Assembly (NCBI RefSeq): GCF_023380245.1
Contig: NZ_CP093365.1
Span: forward strand, 186,001-250,000
Origin: Bombilactobacillus thymidiniphilus
Lineage (GTDB): Bacteria; Bacillota; Bacilli; Lactobacillales; Lactobacillaceae
Direction: 5' to 3'
DNA length: 64,000 bases
The position numbers and the translations under genes were made by a program. Below, one piece after another: positions 8,438 through 19,644 of the stretch. The notes under the pieces are model-generated. The model saw nothing but the letters and a program-made list of their open reading frames with translations. It was not told the origin of the DNA and made no database searches. The first letter of the stretch is position 1. Each line of letters starts with the position of its first letter.

Positions 8438-9281
8438 CTCGGCTAATCACAGTAACAACCGTGAAATTATTTAAATCAGTCGCTGGCTTAATATAGATAG
8501 AAGAAACTAAACCATAATCATCTTTTTTGATATGTGCCACAGTTCCTACAAATAAGCCACGTGGTGTCAAACCACCTAAACCAGAAGTAACAACTTGCTG
8601 ACCTTTTTTAACACCTGTCGTCGACGTTACATTGGTCATTACTAACATATTGTCATTTTTGTCGTAACTACCAATAATTCCACTAGCATCATTACCGTCT
8701 TTTTTCAAAACTTCCACTGCAAATTTATTACTTAGCGACTTATCAGTGGAAATTAAACTTACCTTGGAATTAGTCTTATTAACTTCCACAACTCGACCAA
8801 TTAAGCCAGATTCTGAAACTACTGGCATATTTTTTTTGATACCAGATAAGGAACCACGATTAATAATCAAATAATCTTGCCATTCATTAGGTGATCGCGA
8901 AATAACACTAGCCGATAATTTATGATAATCAGTTAATGTTTTATTTAATTTGACTTGCTTTTTCAAAGCATGGTTTTCCTTTTTTAAAGTACCATTTTGT
9001 GCTTTAGTTTGTGCTAAATCATCGATACGTGTTTTTAAACGCCGATTTTCTTGATAGGTATTAAATAAACTTGTCACATTGTTACCAATATTTTTAATTC
9101 CATTGACAGGATAAGCAACAACATCACCCACAATGCCGATCGTATCATTACCCACCTGATGTATAAACGCCGGTTGATCTCTTTTATTACTTAAAGTAAC
9201 AGAAGCAGAGATCAAACCAAAAGTAGCAATTACTACGACCATGATAATAATTAACTTTTTATTAGAAAAAAAGTTCCGCAT
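8421..9281 (-). CDS. mreC: Rod-shape-determining protein MreC
   Basis: MreC is a bitopic membrane protein that links MreB filaments to the periplasmic-side wall machinery. The 286-aa protein has an N-terminal transmembrane helix (residues about 10-28) and a coiled coil (about 68-110, rich in LKKENHALKKQVKLNK). A beta-rich MreC domain follows, with VISRSPNEWQDYLIINRGSLSGIKK and the LIGRVVEV and VTSGLGGLTPRGLFVGTV segments. It follows mreB after a 43-base gap that contains a terminator-like hairpin, and it overlaps mreD. Confidence 0.95.
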   Translation of the reverse strand: MRNFFSNKKLIIIMVVVIATFGLISASVTLSNKRDQPAFIHQVGNDTIGIVGDVVAYPVNGIKNIGNNVTSLFNTYQENRRLKTRIDDLAQTKAQNGTLKKENHALKKQVKLNKTLTDYHKLSASVISRSPNEWQDYLIINRGSLSGIKKNMPVVSESGLIGRVVEVNKTNSKVSLISTDKSLSNKFAVEVLKKDGNDASGIIGSYDKNDNMLVMTNVTSTTGVKKGQQVVTSGLGGLTPRGLFVGTVAHIKKDDYGLVSSIYIKPATDLNNFTVVTVISRDVEDD

Positions 9282-9300
9282 TAAACTCCTCCACTAAATT

Positions 9301-9326
9301 AAAAAAGTGGCTCCAACCACTCTTTT
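9301..9326 (-). terminator. Terminator- or attenuator-like hairpin between mreB and mreC
   Basis: On the minus strand AAAAGAGTGG (9326-9317) can pair with CCACTTTTTT (9310-9301) with one bulge, ending in a T-run. It lies just after the mreB stop and before mreC, so it may partly terminate and set MreB above MreC/MreD. Confidence 0.5.
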
Positions 9327-10326
9327 ATCTATGTCGTTTCATTACATCAAGATTTTTTAGTGATTCGCCTGTTCCAACAGCTACACAATCCAGCGGATCT
9401 TGTGCCACAAATACGGGAACCTTGGTAGAATCAGAAATAACTTCTGGTAAATTCTTTAATAAAGCACCACCACCTGTTAAAACAATACCATGATCAATCA
9501 CATCAGCAGCAATTTCAGGGGAAGTTGATTCTAGAGTTTCTTTAATTGCTACTACAATTTCTTCAATATCTTCATGGATAGCTTGAGCAATATCAACAGC
9601 TTTTAAATCTACAGTCTTAGGCAATCCCTTTAACAAATCACGTCCGCGCACACTAATATCTGCCAATTCAGCAGCTTTTTCAACTGAAGCCGAGCCAACT
9701 TCCATCTTTAATTGCTCAGCTGTTCGTTCACCAATTAACAAATTATATTTTTGGCGAATATAATCAATAATTGATTCATCGAACTTATCGCCTGCCATTC
9801 TAATTGAGCGACTAGAAACAATTCCACCTAAAGAAATTGTTGCTACATCGGTTGTTCCACCACCAATATCAACAACCATACTACCAGTTGGATCCATTAC
9901 TGGAAGCCCTGCACCAATCGCTGCAGCAAAAGGTTCTTCAATCAAATAGGCATCATGGGCACCCGCATTTTGGGTAGCTTCAATAACAGCTCTTTTTTCA
10001 ACTTCTGTAACACCACTAGGCACACAAACCATCACATCAGTTTTTGAATTGCCCACGGCTTTTTCAAAGAAATACTTCATCATGGCAGCTGTAGTATCAT
10101 AATCAGCAATAACGCCATCTTTCATCGGTCTAATCGTTTTAATGCTACCAGGAGTCCGACCAATCATTGCTCGGGCTTCTTCACCAACAGCGACAACTTC
10201 GCCAGTTTCTACTCTTTTAGCTACCACTGAGGGCTCGCGCAAAACAATTCCCTGACCATCAACATAAACAATCGTATTGGCAGTTCCTAAATCTATTCCA
10301 ATATTTCGTGAACGCATTCCAAACAA
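9325..10326 (-). CDS. mreB: Actin-like cell-shape protein MreB
   Basis: MreB forms membrane-bound actin-like filaments that guide lateral peptidoglycan synthesis. The 333-aa protein carries phosphate-1 motif [18 protein letters not shown] at the N-terminus, [15 protein letters not shown], phosphate-2 [12 protein letters not shown] and adenosine motif [13 protein letters not shown]. The start is a TTG at 10326, preceded by AGGGAG at 8-base spacing. This yields MFGMRSRN, matching the MFGI-type N-terminus of the family, so the internal ATG is not preferred. A second actin homologue (mbl) is at 24571-25566. Confidence 0.96.
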   Translation of the reverse strand: MFGMRSRNIGIDLGTANTIVYVDGQGIVLREPSVVAKRVETGEVVAVGEEARAMIGRTPGSIKTIRPMKDGVIADYDTTAAMMKYFFEKAVGNSKTDVMVCVPSGVTEVEKRAVIEATQNAGAHDAYLIEEPFAAAIGAGLPVMDPTGSMVVDIGGGTTDVATISLGGIVSSRSIRMAGDKFDESIIDYIRQKYNLLIGERTAEQLKMEVGSASVEKAAELADISVRGRDLLKGLPKTVDLKAVDIAQAIHEDIEEIVVAIKETLESTSPEIAADVIDHGIVLTGGGALLKNLPEVISDSTKVPVFVAQDPLDCVAVGTGESLKNLDVMKRHR

Positions 10327-10404
10327 AGCATTATCTCCCTTATATAACAGTACTTAAACTTTCTTTTAAAGTATATCATACAAAAAATTAATTCAAAATA
10401 TTTA

Positions 10405-11046
10405 TTATAATAATCCATTTTGCGCATAACTAAAATAATCTCGTTGGCCGACAATTATATGATCATTTAATTTGATTTCAAATAAATTAGTGCAAGTTTG
10501 CAACCTTTGTGTAAATGTAACATCAGCATTAGAAGGTTTTAGCAAACCACTGGGATGATTATGCGCAATTAAAAGGCTAGTACACGGTAAAAGTAACGCT
10601 CGGCGAACAATATCTCGTGGTGCAACCATAGCTTTAGTTAACGTACCTTGAAAAATAATTTGTTCCCGTAATAAGCGTTGCTGGTTATCAAAAAACATAC
10701 CTAAAAGTGTTTCTTGCTGACACATTCCTAATTTATCAATTAAATGTTGATAAATGAAGCGCAATTCATGAAATTTTTTAGTAGCTAATAATTGTTCTTT
10801 TTGCCATAAATAACTTAACTTGACAGCCGCTAAAAGACCACTGATTTGGTGATCATTCAATAACCCAATTTGCTGCAAATTAGGATAATCTAGCGCAGCT
10901 AAATCAGTAAAATTACTTGTTAACTTTTTTATTTTATCAATTATCTTTTGACGTATTTCCGTATTTAAAGTCATTGAACATAAAATATCATCTAATAACT
11001 TAGTACCAGTTGCATAGGAATTAAATTCATAATCTTGTACTTGCAA
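10405..11046 (-). CDS. radC: RadC/JAMM family protein
   Basis: This is a RadC-family protein with an N-terminal helix-hairpin-helix-like region (residues about 25-75) and a C-terminal JAMM/MPN+ metalloprotease-like domain. The metal ligands are visible in LIAHNHPSG followed by an Asp in NADVTF. RadC was once linked to DNA repair, and its true role remains unclear. The frame begins with GTG at 11055, but a GAGG box immediately abuts it. TTG at 11046 has proper spacing and gives a 213-aa product. It lies between folC and mreB, its usual place in Firmicutes. Confidence 0.9.
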   Translation of the reverse strand: MQVQDYEFNSYATGTKLLDDILCSMTLNTEIRQKIIDKIKKLTSNFTDLAALDYPNLQQIGLLNDHQISGLLAAVKLSYLWQKEQLLATKKFHELRFIYQHLIDKLGMCQQETLLGMFFDNQQRLLREQIIFQGTLTKAMVAPRDIVRRALLLPCTSLLIAHNHPSGLLKPSNADVTFTQRLQTCTNLFEIKLNDHIIVGQRDYFSYAQNGLL

Positions 11047-11086
11047 TTTATCCACCTCAATAAATTAAAGTACGTAAAAATATTTT

Positions 11087-12352
11087 TTATTCCAAAAAAT
11101 TTAGTATTTCACCTGCAAAGTGTAAGGACCCACAAATCACTAATATACTTTCTCCATCTAGAGATTGCAATGCTTGTGCAAAAGCCACTTGCCAAGGCGT
11201 AACCAAATTTACTGATGAATCATAATCCGAATTTTTTGCTCCTCTAGCTTCGCTTAAACTAGTCACAATTAATTCCTGTGCAAAACTGCGTAACAACTTT
11301 AAGATTGTTTTACGATCTTTATCAACCATTGCTGCATACAAAACAACTACTCGCCGATTTTTCGCCAATGGTTGTAAATTAGCAACTAATGCTTTGATTG
11401 CAGGTTCATTGTGTGCTCCATCGACAACAATTAATGGATCAGTTGCTAATAATTGCAAACGAGCAGGTAGTCCTGGCAATTGAGCAACTTGATGAACTAC
11501 TTTAGTGTTCAGGTGATTTTCTTGCAACAAACTAAATGCTTCTAAAGCTATCGCAAAGTCTAATAGTTGCGTATGTGCCCAAGAATTAAAAGTAATATTA
11601 CGGAATTGATAGTTTTTATTATGCCAAGTAAACTTCAATTTTCTACCATGTACAGGCTTAATATTTCCCAAGAAATAATCTTCATCAAAAAAGTAAGCTG
11701 GTGCGGTTAATTTAGCAGCTTCTTGCTTTAAAAAAGTTTTAATTGGTGTGTCGACTTGCCCTACAACAACCGGACGATTAGACTTTATAACTCCAGCTTT
11801 TTCATTAGCAATATCTAAAAGTGTTGGTCCAATTAAATCAACATGGTCTAAACCAACGTTGGTAATAATCGATAATTCTGGGGTGAAAACATTTGTTTTA
11901 TCATGTTGTCCTCCGATACCCACTTCAATAATGCCGTAATCTACATTTTCTTGTACACAAAATAAGAACATCATCACTACTAAAAATTCAAATTCTACCA
12001 AACAAAAACTGGAATCTTGCGTTTTAATTTGCTGTACGACGGTGATTACTTGCTTTGCCAAAGACACAATTTGTTCATCGCTAATTTCTTGACCGTCAAG
12101 CAAAAAACGCTCATTAAACTTTTGCACATATGGCGAAGCAAAAGTTGCCACATGTGCACCATTTTTCACCAATAACTGCGTTAAATAATAGCCAGTCGTT
12201 CCTTTACCATTGGTCCCAGTAATATGAACTAACTTTGCCTTATTTTGTGGGTCATCTAAAGCAGTCAGTACTTTTTTTACATAAAATAAACTATTATCTG
12301 CATGTAAATGTGGTAAATGATGGATATATTGTAAAGTTTCTTGATAATTCAC
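11087..12352 (-). CDS. folC: Bifunctional folylpolyglutamate synthase / dihydrofolate synthase
   Basis: FolC adds glutamate to dihydropteroate and/or tetrahydrofolate to retain folates in the cell. The 421-aa Mur-ligase-fold protein has the ATP-binding loop HITGTNGKGTTGYY (about residue 43 onward), the FASPYV omega-loop segment, EVGIGGQHDKTNVF and the domain-3 sequence VVDGAHNEPAI. The start is GTG at 12352 with GGAGTG upstream. It sits downstream of valS, the classic valS-folC pair, and is probably transcribed partly from the valS T-box promoter. Confidence 0.95.
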   Translation of the reverse strand: MNYQETLQYIHHLPHLHADNSLFYVKKVLTALDDPQNKAKLVHITGTNGKGTTGYYLTQLLVKNGAHVATFASPYVQKFNERFLLDGQEISDEQIVSLAKQVITVVQQIKTQDSSFCLVEFEFLVVMMFLFCVQENVDYGIIEVGIGGQHDKTNVFTPELSIITNVGLDHVDLIGPTLLDIANEKAGVIKSNRPVVVGQVDTPIKTFLKQEAAKLTAPAYFFDEDYFLGNIKPVHGRKLKFTWHNKNYQFRNITFNSWAHTQLLDFAIALEAFSLLQENHLNTKVVHQVAQLPGLPARLQLLATDPLIVVDGAHNEPAIKALVANLQPLAKNRRVVVLYAAMVDKDRKTILKLLRSFAQELIVTSLSEARGAKNSDYDSSVNLVTPWQVAFAQALQSLDGESILVICGSLHFAGEILNFLE

Positions 12353-12415
12353 AATATCACTCCTTTATTTAATAAAACTGCAGTGAATAGTCACTACAGT
12401 TTAAAAGTCATGTTT

Positions 12416-15055
12416 TTAAGCATTTTTCAATTCAATAATCCGTTGTTCAATACTTTGCTGGCGAGCTTGATATTCCGCCAACTTAGTTTTTTGCTTAGCT
12501 ACCAATTCTGCCGGTGCGTTCTTTACAAAACCAGCATTATTAAGTTTGTTATTTACAAAATCAATATCTTTTTGCAATTTATTTAATTCTTTTTCTTGTC
12601 GCTTAACTTCTTCATCTAAATCTATTAATTCTGACAAAGGCATATAAACTTCTGCATTATCAACAACTTGCGTCATAGCTAATTTTGGAGCTACCAAATC
12701 CAATTGCATTACTAAATCTTTCGGATGACCTAAACGATTTAGGTATTCCTGATTATTTTGCAAAATAGTTAGCATCTCTTGATTTTTAGGTCGAATTAAA
12801 ATATCCACTGGACTAGATAAGGGTGCATTGGCTTCCGAACGAATTTGACGAATAGCTTTGATCGTTTGAATTAAAGCTGTCATTTGTTTAACAGCTTTCT
12901 CATCCTCTAATTCCAAATTAACTGTAGGATATTCAGCAGTTACTAAAGATTCTCCGCTATGAGGCATGGTTAGCCAAATTTTTTCAGTAACAAAAGGCAT
13001 AATTGGGTGCAATAATCGTAAAATCTGATCCAAAACATAAACTAAAACAGTCCGCTTATTATTCTTAGATTGCTCATCATCACCGGTCAAAGTGGCTTTA
13101 CTTAATTCAATATACCAATCACAAAATTCATCCCAGATAAAGTTATACAATAAACGACCAACTTCACCAAATTCATATTTTTCAAATAGTTGCAATACTT
13201 TAGCAATCGTAGTATTTAACCGTGCCAAGATCCACTTATCAGCCAAATCTAAATTATCTTGCGGGAAAGTTGTAGGGGCTTTAACATCTTCCAGATTCAT
13301 AATTACAAAACGACTAGCATTCCAAATCTTGTTGATGAAGTTCCAAGCGGCCCCGACCTTTTCGTAACTAAAGCGCGTATCTTGCCCTGGAGCTGATCCA
13401 GTTACTAAAAACCAGCGTAAAGCATCTACACCATATTTATCAATTACATCCATTGGATCAATTCCGTTCCCCAGCGATTTACTCATTTTGCGACCTTGTT
13501 CATCTCGCATTAAGCCATGCAAAATTACATCTTTGAAAGGTCTTTGTCCAGTAAATTCCAAACCTTGGAAAATCATCCTAGCAACCCAGAAAAAGATAAT
13601 ATCATAACCTGTAACTAATGCATTCGTAGGAAAATAACGTTTAAAGTCAGGATTTTCTTCATCAGGCCAACCTAATGTCGAAAAAGGCCACAAAGCACTG
13701 GAAAACCAAGTATCTAACACATCAGGATCCTGTTCCCAATTTTGTTCATCCTCTGGAGCTTGTTCACCAACGTACATTTCACCAGTTTGTTTATTATACC
13801 AAGCTGGAATCCGATGTCCCCACCATAATTGCCGTGAAATAACCCAATCATGAACATCATTCATCCATTGTTCAAAGGTATGTTCAAAACGTGTGGGCAC
13901 AAAATTAACCTTGTCAGCAGTTTGCTGATTTTTCAAAGTCATTTCAGCTAAAGGTTGCATTTTGACAAACCATTGCGTCGACAAACGTGGCTCAACTTGC
14001 GCTCCAGAACGTTCCGAATGACCAACACTATGTGTAATCGGATCAGCTGATAACAAATAACCTTGTTCTTTTAAATCTGCTACAATTTTCTTTCGTGCTA
14101 CAAAACGATCTAATCCTTGATAAATACCAGCATTTTCATTCATAGTACCATCAGCATTCATAACATTTAATCGTGCTAAATTGTGACGATTACCGACTTT
14201 AAAATCGTTAGGATCATGCGCTGGCGTAATTTTGACCATCCCAGTTCCAAACTCTGGATCAACATAATGATCTTCAATAATCGGTATTTTACGATCAAAT
14301 AGTGGCAAAATAACTTCTTTACCAACTAAATCTTGATAACGCTCATCACCCGGATGTATTGCGATCGCCACATCTCCGGGCATTGTTTCAGGACGCGTCG
14401 TAGCAATTTCGATATCACCTGAACCATCAGCTAGCGGATAACGTACGTGGTAAAAAGCACCTTGATCATCTTGATGCTCTACTTCAATATCTGACAAAGC
14501 TGTTTGCAACTCTGGATCCCAGTTAATAATATATTCACCACGATAAATCAAGCCTTTGTTATACAATTGAACAAAAACCTTCCGAACCGCTTTAGATAAG
14601 CCTTCATCTAATGTAAAACGTTCGCGCGAATAATCTAAAGAAAGACCCATTTTTGCCCATTGTGACCGAATAATTTGTGCATAATCTTCTTTCCATTTCC
14701 AAACTTCTGCTTCAAATCTTGTACGACCTAAATCAAAACGAGTCTTATTTTCTGCTCGTAGTTTGGCTTCAACCTTTGCTTGTGTGGCAATTCCAGCATG
14801 ATCCATTCCTGGCAAGTACAGAGTATCAAAACCTTGCATACGCTTTTCTCGAATTAAAATATCCTGAATTGTCGTATCCCAAGCATGTCCTAAATGCAAT
14901 TTTCCCGTCACATTAGGTGGTGGAATAACAATTGCGTAGGGTTTAGCATTTTGGTCACCACTTGGTTTAAATAAACCAGCATCAACCCATTCTTGATAAC
15001 GTCCCGCTTCAACTTCAATGTGATTATATTTTGTATCCATTGTTGTCGCACTCAT
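12416..15055 (-). CDS. valS: Valyl-tRNA synthetase
   Basis: ValS charges tRNA-Val and edits misactivated threonine. The 879-aa class Ia enzyme has the HIGH motif as HLGH in [16 protein letters not shown] and an editing domain ([17 protein letters not shown]). The KMSKS motif lies in [14 protein letters not shown], followed by an anticodon-binding domain and the C-terminal coiled-coil tRNA arm typical of ValS (about the last 65 residues, Lys/Gln rich). The ORF opens at a TTG (15076), but the ATG at 15055 is preferred, giving [12 protein letters not shown]. It is controlled by the T-box leader directly upstream. Confidence 0.97.
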   Translation of the reverse strand: MSATTMDTKYNHIEVEAGRYQEWVDAGLFKPSGDQNAKPYAIVIPPPNVTGKLHLGHAWDTTIQDILIREKRMQGFDTLYLPGMDHAGIATQAKVEAKLRAENKTRFDLGRTRFEAEVWKWKEDYAQIIRSQWAKMGLSLDYSRERFTLDEGLSKAVRKVFVQLYNKGLIYRGEYIINWDPELQTALSDIEVEHQDDQGAFYHVRYPLADGSGDIEIATTRPETMPGDVAIAIHPGDERYQDLVGKEVILPLFDRKIPIIEDHYVDPEFGTGMVKITPAHDPNDFKVGNRHNLARLNVMNADGTMNENAGIYQGLDRFVARKKIVADLKEQGYLLSADPITHSVGHSERSGAQVEPRLSTQWFVKMQPLAEMTLKNQQTADKVNFVPTRFEHTFEQWMNDVHDWVISRQLWWGHRIPAWYNKQTGEMYVGEQAPEDEQNWEQDPDVLDTWFSSALWPFSTLGWPDEENPDFKRYFPTNALVTGYDIIFFWVARMIFQGLEFTGQRPFKDVILHGLMRDEQGRKMSKSLGNGIDPMDVIDKYGVDALRWFLVTGSAPGQDTRFSYEKVGAAWNFINKIWNASRFVIMNLEDVKAPTTFPQDNLDLADKWILARLNTTIAKVLQLFEKYEFGEVGRLLYNFIWDEFCDWYIELSKATLTGDDEQSKNNKRTVLVYVLDQILRLLHPIMPFVTEKIWLTMPHSGESLVTAEYPTVNLELEDEKAVKQMTALIQTIKAIRQIRSEANAPLSSPVDILIRPKNQEMLTILQNNQEYLNRLGHPKDLVMQLDLVAPKLAMTQVVDNAEVYMPLSELIDLDEEVKRQEKELNKLQKDIDFVNNKLNNAGFVKNAPAELVAKQKTKLAEYQARQQSIEQRIIELKNA

Positions 15056-15077
15056 TTGATCACTTACTTTCTTCAAA

Positions 15078-15300
15078 ATAAAAAACGCCCTAATTCATGA
15101 TTAGGACGAATGTGGGCATACGCGGTACCACCTAAATTAGAGTAATGCTACTCCAGCTCAATCGGTAACGGTTTCCCGGTCATTAAATAACTTAACGACA
15201 GCTCCCAAGCTACTACTATTAAATATTTTGACTAACTCTCAGCACCTTAGTCTTTCTGTAAAAAGTTCCTTAATAGCTCTCTTGTTCAACGCTTAATTAT
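15078..15300 (-). promoter_or_regulatory. T-box leader with valine specifier, ahead of valS
   Basis: The minus strand shows the T-box core AGGTGGTACCGCG (about 15132-15120), followed by the terminator hairpin CGTCCTAAT/ATTAGGGCG (15107-15085) and a T-run. In stem I the specifier position reads GTA (15213-15211), a Val codon, placed just before GCTTG as in the other two T-boxes here. Uncharged tRNA-Val would stabilise the antiterminator. Confidence 0.95.
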
Positions 15301-15308
15301 TACTTCAT

Positions 15309-15337
15309 ATCATAGAAAAAATATTCGTTGCCGTCAA
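15309..15337 (-). promoter_or_regulatory. Sigma-A promoter of valS
   Basis: On the minus strand, TTGACG (15337-15332), a 17-base spacer and TATGAT (15314-15309) lie directly upstream of the T-box leader. Confidence 0.8.
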
Positions 15338-15343
15338 CTAAAA

Positions 15344-16561
15344 TCACAGTAAAGAACTAATTTGTTCGTCAACAGGCGCTAGATAACTATCAAAAGGAGT
15401 AATATTTGTGACTTCAATTTCCTTTAAAGCTCGCTCCATTAAACCAGCCACATCTAACTGGGCTTCAAATTGTTGCGCCTTGTCCACTCTCGGCTTGGTT
15501 TTAGGTCGCGGTGGCGCAAAAATCGTACAGCAATCTTCAAAGGGTTTAATTGATAAATCAAAAGTATCAATTTTCTCGGCAATTTTAATAATATCCGTTT
15601 TATCCATTGTCGCTACAGGGCGCAAAATTGGTGTCGTGGTCACATCATTGATAGCCACCATACTTTCTAAAGTCTGTGAAGCTACTTGACCAACCGCTTC
15701 CCCATTAAAAATAGCTAAAGCTTGCCGTTGTTGCCTAATAGCATCTGTTAAGCGTAGCATGAAACGACGTTGGATAGTCATTAAATAGCCTTCGGGCACA
15801 TTTTGTTTGATTGTTTCTTGAATTTCGGTAAAAGGAACTTGGATAAATTGGATATTTCCCGCATATTTAGCTAATTTAACAGTTAAATCCTTTGCCTTTT
15901 GCAAAGCATGCTCGCTAGTATAAGGGGGACTATAAAAATGAACCATTTCAATATCCACCCCCCGCTTCATTGCTAAATATCCAGCAACCGGCGAGTCAAT
16001 GCCCCCTGATAACATTAGTTCAGCTTTGCCAGCTGTGCCCACTGGCAATCCACCGGCACCTTTAAAAGTTTTACTGGATAAATAAGCTCCATCTTGCCGT
16101 ATTTCAACTTGAATTTTAATATCAGGCTGGCGCATTTCTGCTTGAATATCCGGAATATTATCACTGACATAATCGCCTACAGCTAAATTGATTTGATTAG
16201 TGTCATATTCAAACTGGTGATCAGCCCGCTTAGTAGTAATTTTAAAAGTTTTTCCCGGTTGATACTGTTCCAAAACTAACTGGAAAGCCAATTCCTTAAT
16301 AGCTGTCAAATCTTTATCAATGCGAATACTTGGCGAAAAATTTTGAATTCCAAAAATAACTTTTAAATGATTCATAATTGTAGTAGCATCTGTACCATTT
16401 AAAATGATATGCATACGATCGCGTTTTGGATGGATTCGTAAATCTGGATATTTATATAAAACTTTCTCAACATTACCGTGTAGGCGATCAATGAAATTCC
16501 GCCGATTTTTGCCTTTCGTCGATAATTCACCGTAGCGCACCATTATTTCTGTATATTCCAT
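15344..16561 (-). CDS. thiI: tRNA 4-thiouridine synthetase ThiI
   Basis: ThiI adenylates U8 of tRNA and inserts sulfur to give s4U; in some organisms it also serves thiamine synthesis. The 405-aa protein has an N-terminal ferredoxin-like domain, a THUMP domain (about residues 60-165) and the PP-loop ATPase motif [18 protein letters not shown] (about residue 183). It lacks the C-terminal rhodanese domain of the E. coli enzyme, as is usual in Firmicutes. There the neighbouring cysteine desulfurase (16572-17717), 10 bases upstream on the same strand, supplies the sulfur directly. Confidence 0.95.
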   Translation of the reverse strand: MEYTEIMVRYGELSTKGKNRRNFIDRLHGNVEKVLYKYPDLRIHPKRDRMHIILNGTDATTIMNHLKVIFGIQNFSPSIRIDKDLTAIKELAFQLVLEQYQPGKTFKITTKRADHQFEYDTNQINLAVGDYVSDNIPDIQAEMRQPDIKIQVEIRQDGAYLSSKTFKGAGGLPVGTAGKAELMLSGGIDSPVAGYLAMKRGVDIEMVHFYSPPYTSEHALQKAKDLTVKLAKYAGNIQFIQVPFTEIQETIKQNVPEGYLMTIQRRFMLRLTDAIRQQRQALAIFNGEAVGQVASQTLESMVAINDVTTTPILRPVATMDKTDIIKIAEKIDTFDLSIKPFEDCCTIFAPPRPKTKPRVDKAQQFEAQLDVAGLMERALKEIEVTNITPFDSYLAPVDEQISSLL

Positions 16562-16571
16562 ACCAAACTCC

Positions 16572-17717
16572 TTAATTTAAAACTTGAAAATGCTGGTAAA
16601 TCTTATCTAAAGTTGCTATAAATTCTTGCATTTCTTCAACTGTATTAGTTTCATCTAAACTGACTCGAATTGCACTTGTAGCAATTTTATCAGGTACATG
16701 CATTGCTTTGAGCGTAATGGATTTAGTGCCCTTCTTAGATGAACAAGCACTAGTTGTGGATAAATAAATATCATATTGCTCAAAAGCGTGTACGATAGTT
16801 TCACCACGCACACCATTAATAGCAAAACATACAATATGGGGTGCAAAATCGGGCGTTTCTTGAGAAAAAATAGCCACATTTGCTAAAGTTTTTAAATGTT
16901 GTAATAACATATGCCGCAATTCTTGTTGTTGCTGTGCCTTGTTTATTTCATCGGTCGTAGCTACTCTGAGCGCCTTTGCCATGGCAACAATGGCAGGCAC
17001 ATTTTCTGTGCTACTGCGCCAGTTATTTTCTTGCCCACCGCCATTAATTAAAGGTGCAATCTTACGTCCTTGCTTAGCATAAATAAAACCAACACCCCGA
17101 GGAGCATGAAATTTATGACCTGAAAAAGTCATAAAATCAATCCGTGGATCAAAGATCTGCTCACCTAGGTTCTTGCCAATTGCCTGCACAGCATCAACAT
17201 GGAAATGGATATTTGGATAATTTTGCAAAATAGTAGCAATTTGTTGCAATGGCTGAATAGCCCCAACTTCATTATTAACAGCCATAATAGACACCAAAAT
17301 AGTATCCGGACGAATAGCTTCCTTAACGTCCATTGGATTGATATGTCCTGTCTTATCAACAGGCAAGTAAGTTACTTCAAAACCTAGTTTTTCTAATTGC
17401 TGCAAAGAATTCGTTACTGCAGGATGTTCAATACTAGAAGTAACGATATGCTTGCCAAAAGTACTTTTTTCCAGTGCTGTACCTTTCAAAACCCAATTAT
17501 CACCTTCTGAACCACTACTGGTAAAATAAATCTCTTCTGGGCGACAATGTAAAATAGTGGCAATCTGGTTACGTGCTGACTCCAAAATTTGATCAGCTTT
17601 ATCGCCTAACCGATGTAAGCTAGAGGGGTTGCCCCAAAATTCTTGACTAACCTTATCATAAGTTTCTAAAACCGCCGGGGTAATTTTAGTTGTTGCACTG
17701 TTATCAAAATATATCAT
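16572..17717 (-). CDS. Cysteine desulfurase (IscS/NifS family), partner of ThiI
   Basis: This PLP enzyme removes sulfur from cysteine as an enzyme-bound persulfide. It is a 381-aa class V aminotransferase-fold protein with [14 protein letters not shown] at the N-terminus, [14 protein letters not shown], the PLP lysine in [15 protein letters not shown] and the catalytic Cys in [11 protein letters not shown]. The codon before, a GTG at 17723, lies too close to the GGAG site, so ATG 17717 is chosen. Its position directly before thiI indicates a NifZ-type desulfurase dedicated to tRNA thiolation rather than general Fe-S assembly. The role is inferred from context. Confidence 0.93.
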   Translation of the reverse strand: MIYFDNSATTKITPAVLETYDKVSQEFWGNPSSLHRLGDKADQILESARNQIATILHCRPEEIYFTSSGSEGDNWVLKGTALEKSTFGKHIVTSSIEHPAVTNSLQQLEKLGFEVTYLPVDKTGHINPMDVKEAIRPDTILVSIMAVNNEVGAIQPLQQIATILQNYPNIHFHVDAVQAIGKNLGEQIFDPRIDFMTFSGHKFHAPRGVGFIYAKQGRKIAPLINGGGQENNWRSSTENVPAIVAMAKALRVATTDEINKAQQQQELRHMLLQHLKTLANVAIFSQETPDFAPHIVCFAINGVRGETIVHAFEQYDIYLSTTSACSSKKGTKSITLKAMHVPDKIATSAIRVSLDETNTVEEMQEFIATLDKIYQHFQVLN

Positions 17718-17788
17718 TTCCACACTCCAACATAATATTGTAACTGATTAATCGGCTTTCAAAAAGTCAACTACTCAATATTTTCAAT

Positions 17789-17817
17789 TAAAAAACTCCC
17801 CCAAGGAGAGTTTTTTA
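17789..17817 (-). terminator. Terminator downstream of ezrA
   Basis: The minus strand reads an A-run, CTCTCCTTGGGGGAG and a T-run, forming a short GC-rich hairpin at the ezrA stop codon. Confidence 0.75.
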
Positions 17818-19512
17818 AACTGGTGTTTCTTGATCCGTTATATAAAGTTGCTTAATACGCTCTACCGCACCAGGTTCCACTTGCTCTAAAGCATGCTCAA
17901 TTGTAGCCAGCGCCTTAGCATAATCAAATTGCTGATCAAACAAAGCCTGCGTTTGCTCAATAGCCTTTTCCATAGCAGGAACAGTTTCCAAATAACGGTT
18001 TGAATACTGCAATAATTGCGTTGTTAATACGATATCATTAATTAATTGCTCCACAAGTGATTCCAAATTATTTAAAGCTTCATTGGTTGTTGCTACTTGC
18101 TTAGTCAACTCTTCTACGTTCAACGGATTACTATTTATCAACGTATGAACTCGTTTAATATTTGCTTCTGCAATTTGATAACTTTTTAGATAACTCTTAG
18201 GCAACCCTTTCAAACGCATGGCAGTTACTCGATGTTTAATTTGATCTAATTTCATGGTCAGATCATTGAAACTATTTTGAGCAACTTTTTCGCCTTCTAC
18301 CAACCCATTTAAACTATTGTCAATTTTAACTTGTTCTTGTTCAATATTTTGTAATTGTTGATTTAGCTGTTGAAAGCTATGCAAAACATCTGAGTAAACA
18401 GCGACATTATTACGAATGGTCTTTAATTGTTTTTGATATTGTTGATTAATCTCTTGTAATTTGTGTTCAAAAGAATTAACTAGCTGACGATCATACTCAT
18501 TTAAAGCAAACTGCTTGCTCAAACGCTCCATTCGCTGTCTCAAAAAGCGATTTTGATGATTTGCATGATTTATAAAATCATTCAAAATCAACTGATTTTT
18601 TTGTACTTTTTTCTTAGCACGCCATTCTTTGGCTACACGTTCATACAAATAATCAATTTGTTCAGCAATTTGCTTTTCTAATTTGTCAAACTGTTCAAAA
18701 TCTAACGCCACTAAACTTTTATTTAAGTCTAACAACTGCGGCTGAAGCTTAACTAAAACCTCACTTAGTTGAGGATCTGGAAAATGAATTCCTGCACCAC
18801 GCATCTTTTTATTGGCAACTTGTAATTCAGCAACTTGTGCCTGAAAATCAACTTGTAAACGCTGTTCTACTGATTGCAATAGGTCTTGATACTCTTTTAA
18901 ATCATCTGTCAACTTTTGTAAAGCTTGTTGAGCAGCCAGTGCATCCCCATTATTGATTAATATAATAATACGATCAAAGTTATCATTTATTTCGTTTAAA
19001 GCTGCCTGTAAACTAACTTTCACGGCGCCTAATTTGTCAGCAGAATTGACTAGAAACTGTTGATTTTTCTCTACTTTACCTTGCAATTCATGCAAACGTA
19101 CTTGATTTTGTTGGATGCTTGTAAATAACGACTTTAAGCCTACAGTTGCTTGTTCTAAATTTTGTAAGCATTGCGCAACTTGTTCTTGCAATTGCTGTAA
19201 TTTTTTATGTGCCGACCAAATTTTAAAACTAGAATTACTTTCTGAAGCTGTTATTAAAGAGGTTTGTAATTGTGGCACTAAATCGCGTTTAATCTGTTGA
19301 TACTGCTTGCAATCTTGCTCGAATCTAGCCAAGCTAGCACCTGCTAGTTTCATATTCGAAACTTGTTGAATCGTACTATCAAAATTAATCTGATTTAATT
19401 GATCTAGTTCAGATGTTATTTGATCGATCGCTTTGAGGTTTTTTTGATAAAAATAAAATATTCCTAAAATTATAGCAATGATAACTATAATTAGAACAAT
19501 AATAATTGCCAC
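17815..19512 (-). CDS. ezrA: Septation ring formation regulator EzrA
   Basis: EzrA is a membrane-anchored, spectrin-like protein that modulates FtsZ ring assembly and coordinates wall synthesis in low-GC Gram-positives. The 565-aa protein begins with one transmembrane helix (about residues 2-21, almost all Ile/Val/Leu). The rest is helical coiled-coil sequence rich in Gln, Leu and Lys with no enzymatic motif, matching EzrA in length and layout. The start is GTG at 19512 with GAGGAG at 8-base spacing. It lies upstream of the iscS-thiI pair and divergent from rpsD, its usual neighbour. Confidence 0.93.
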   Translation of the reverse strand: MAIIIVLIIVIIAIILGIFYFYQKNLKAIDQITSELDQLNQINFDSTIQQVSNMKLAGASLARFEQDCKQYQQIKRDLVPQLQTSLITASESNSSFKIWSAHKKLQQLQEQVAQCLQNLEQATVGLKSLFTSIQQNQVRLHELQGKVEKNQQFLVNSADKLGAVKVSLQAALNEINDNFDRIIILINNGDALAAQQALQKLTDDLKEYQDLLQSVEQRLQVDFQAQVAELQVANKKMRGAGIHFPDPQLSEVLVKLQPQLLDLNKSLVALDFEQFDKLEKQIAEQIDYLYERVAKEWRAKKKVQKNQLILNDFINHANHQNRFLRQRMERLSKQFALNEYDRQLVNSFEHKLQEINQQYQKQLKTIRNNVAVYSDVLHSFQQLNQQLQNIEQEQVKIDNSLNGLVEGEKVAQNSFNDLTMKLDQIKHRVTAMRLKGLPKSYLKSYQIAEANIKRVHTLINSNPLNVEELTKQVATTNEALNNLESLVEQLINDIVLTTQLLQYSNRYLETVPAMEKAIEQTQALFDQQFDYAKALATIEHALEQVEPGAVERIKQLYITDQETPV

Positions 19513-19609
19513 AATTCACACTCCTCAACTTCAAAAATATAATTCAAATTAGATTATAGCAAATAAATGTATTATTAGTCGGAAAAACAGTAAAATTTAT
19601 TTAGTTTCA

Positions 19610-19638
19610 TTGACTTAAATCATAAAAATCGCTAAAAT
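19610..19638 (+). promoter_or_regulatory. Sigma-A promoter of rpsD
   Basis: TTGACT (19610-19615), a 17-base spacer and TAAAAT (19633-19638). Transcription should start near 19645, giving a leader of about 175 bases before rpsD. Confidence 0.85.
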
Positions 19639-19644
19639 AGCAAG

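Noticed and set aside
13092-13367. A 91-codon plus-strand ORF inside valS
   Set aside because: Antisense shadow of the valS coding frame with no family resemblance.
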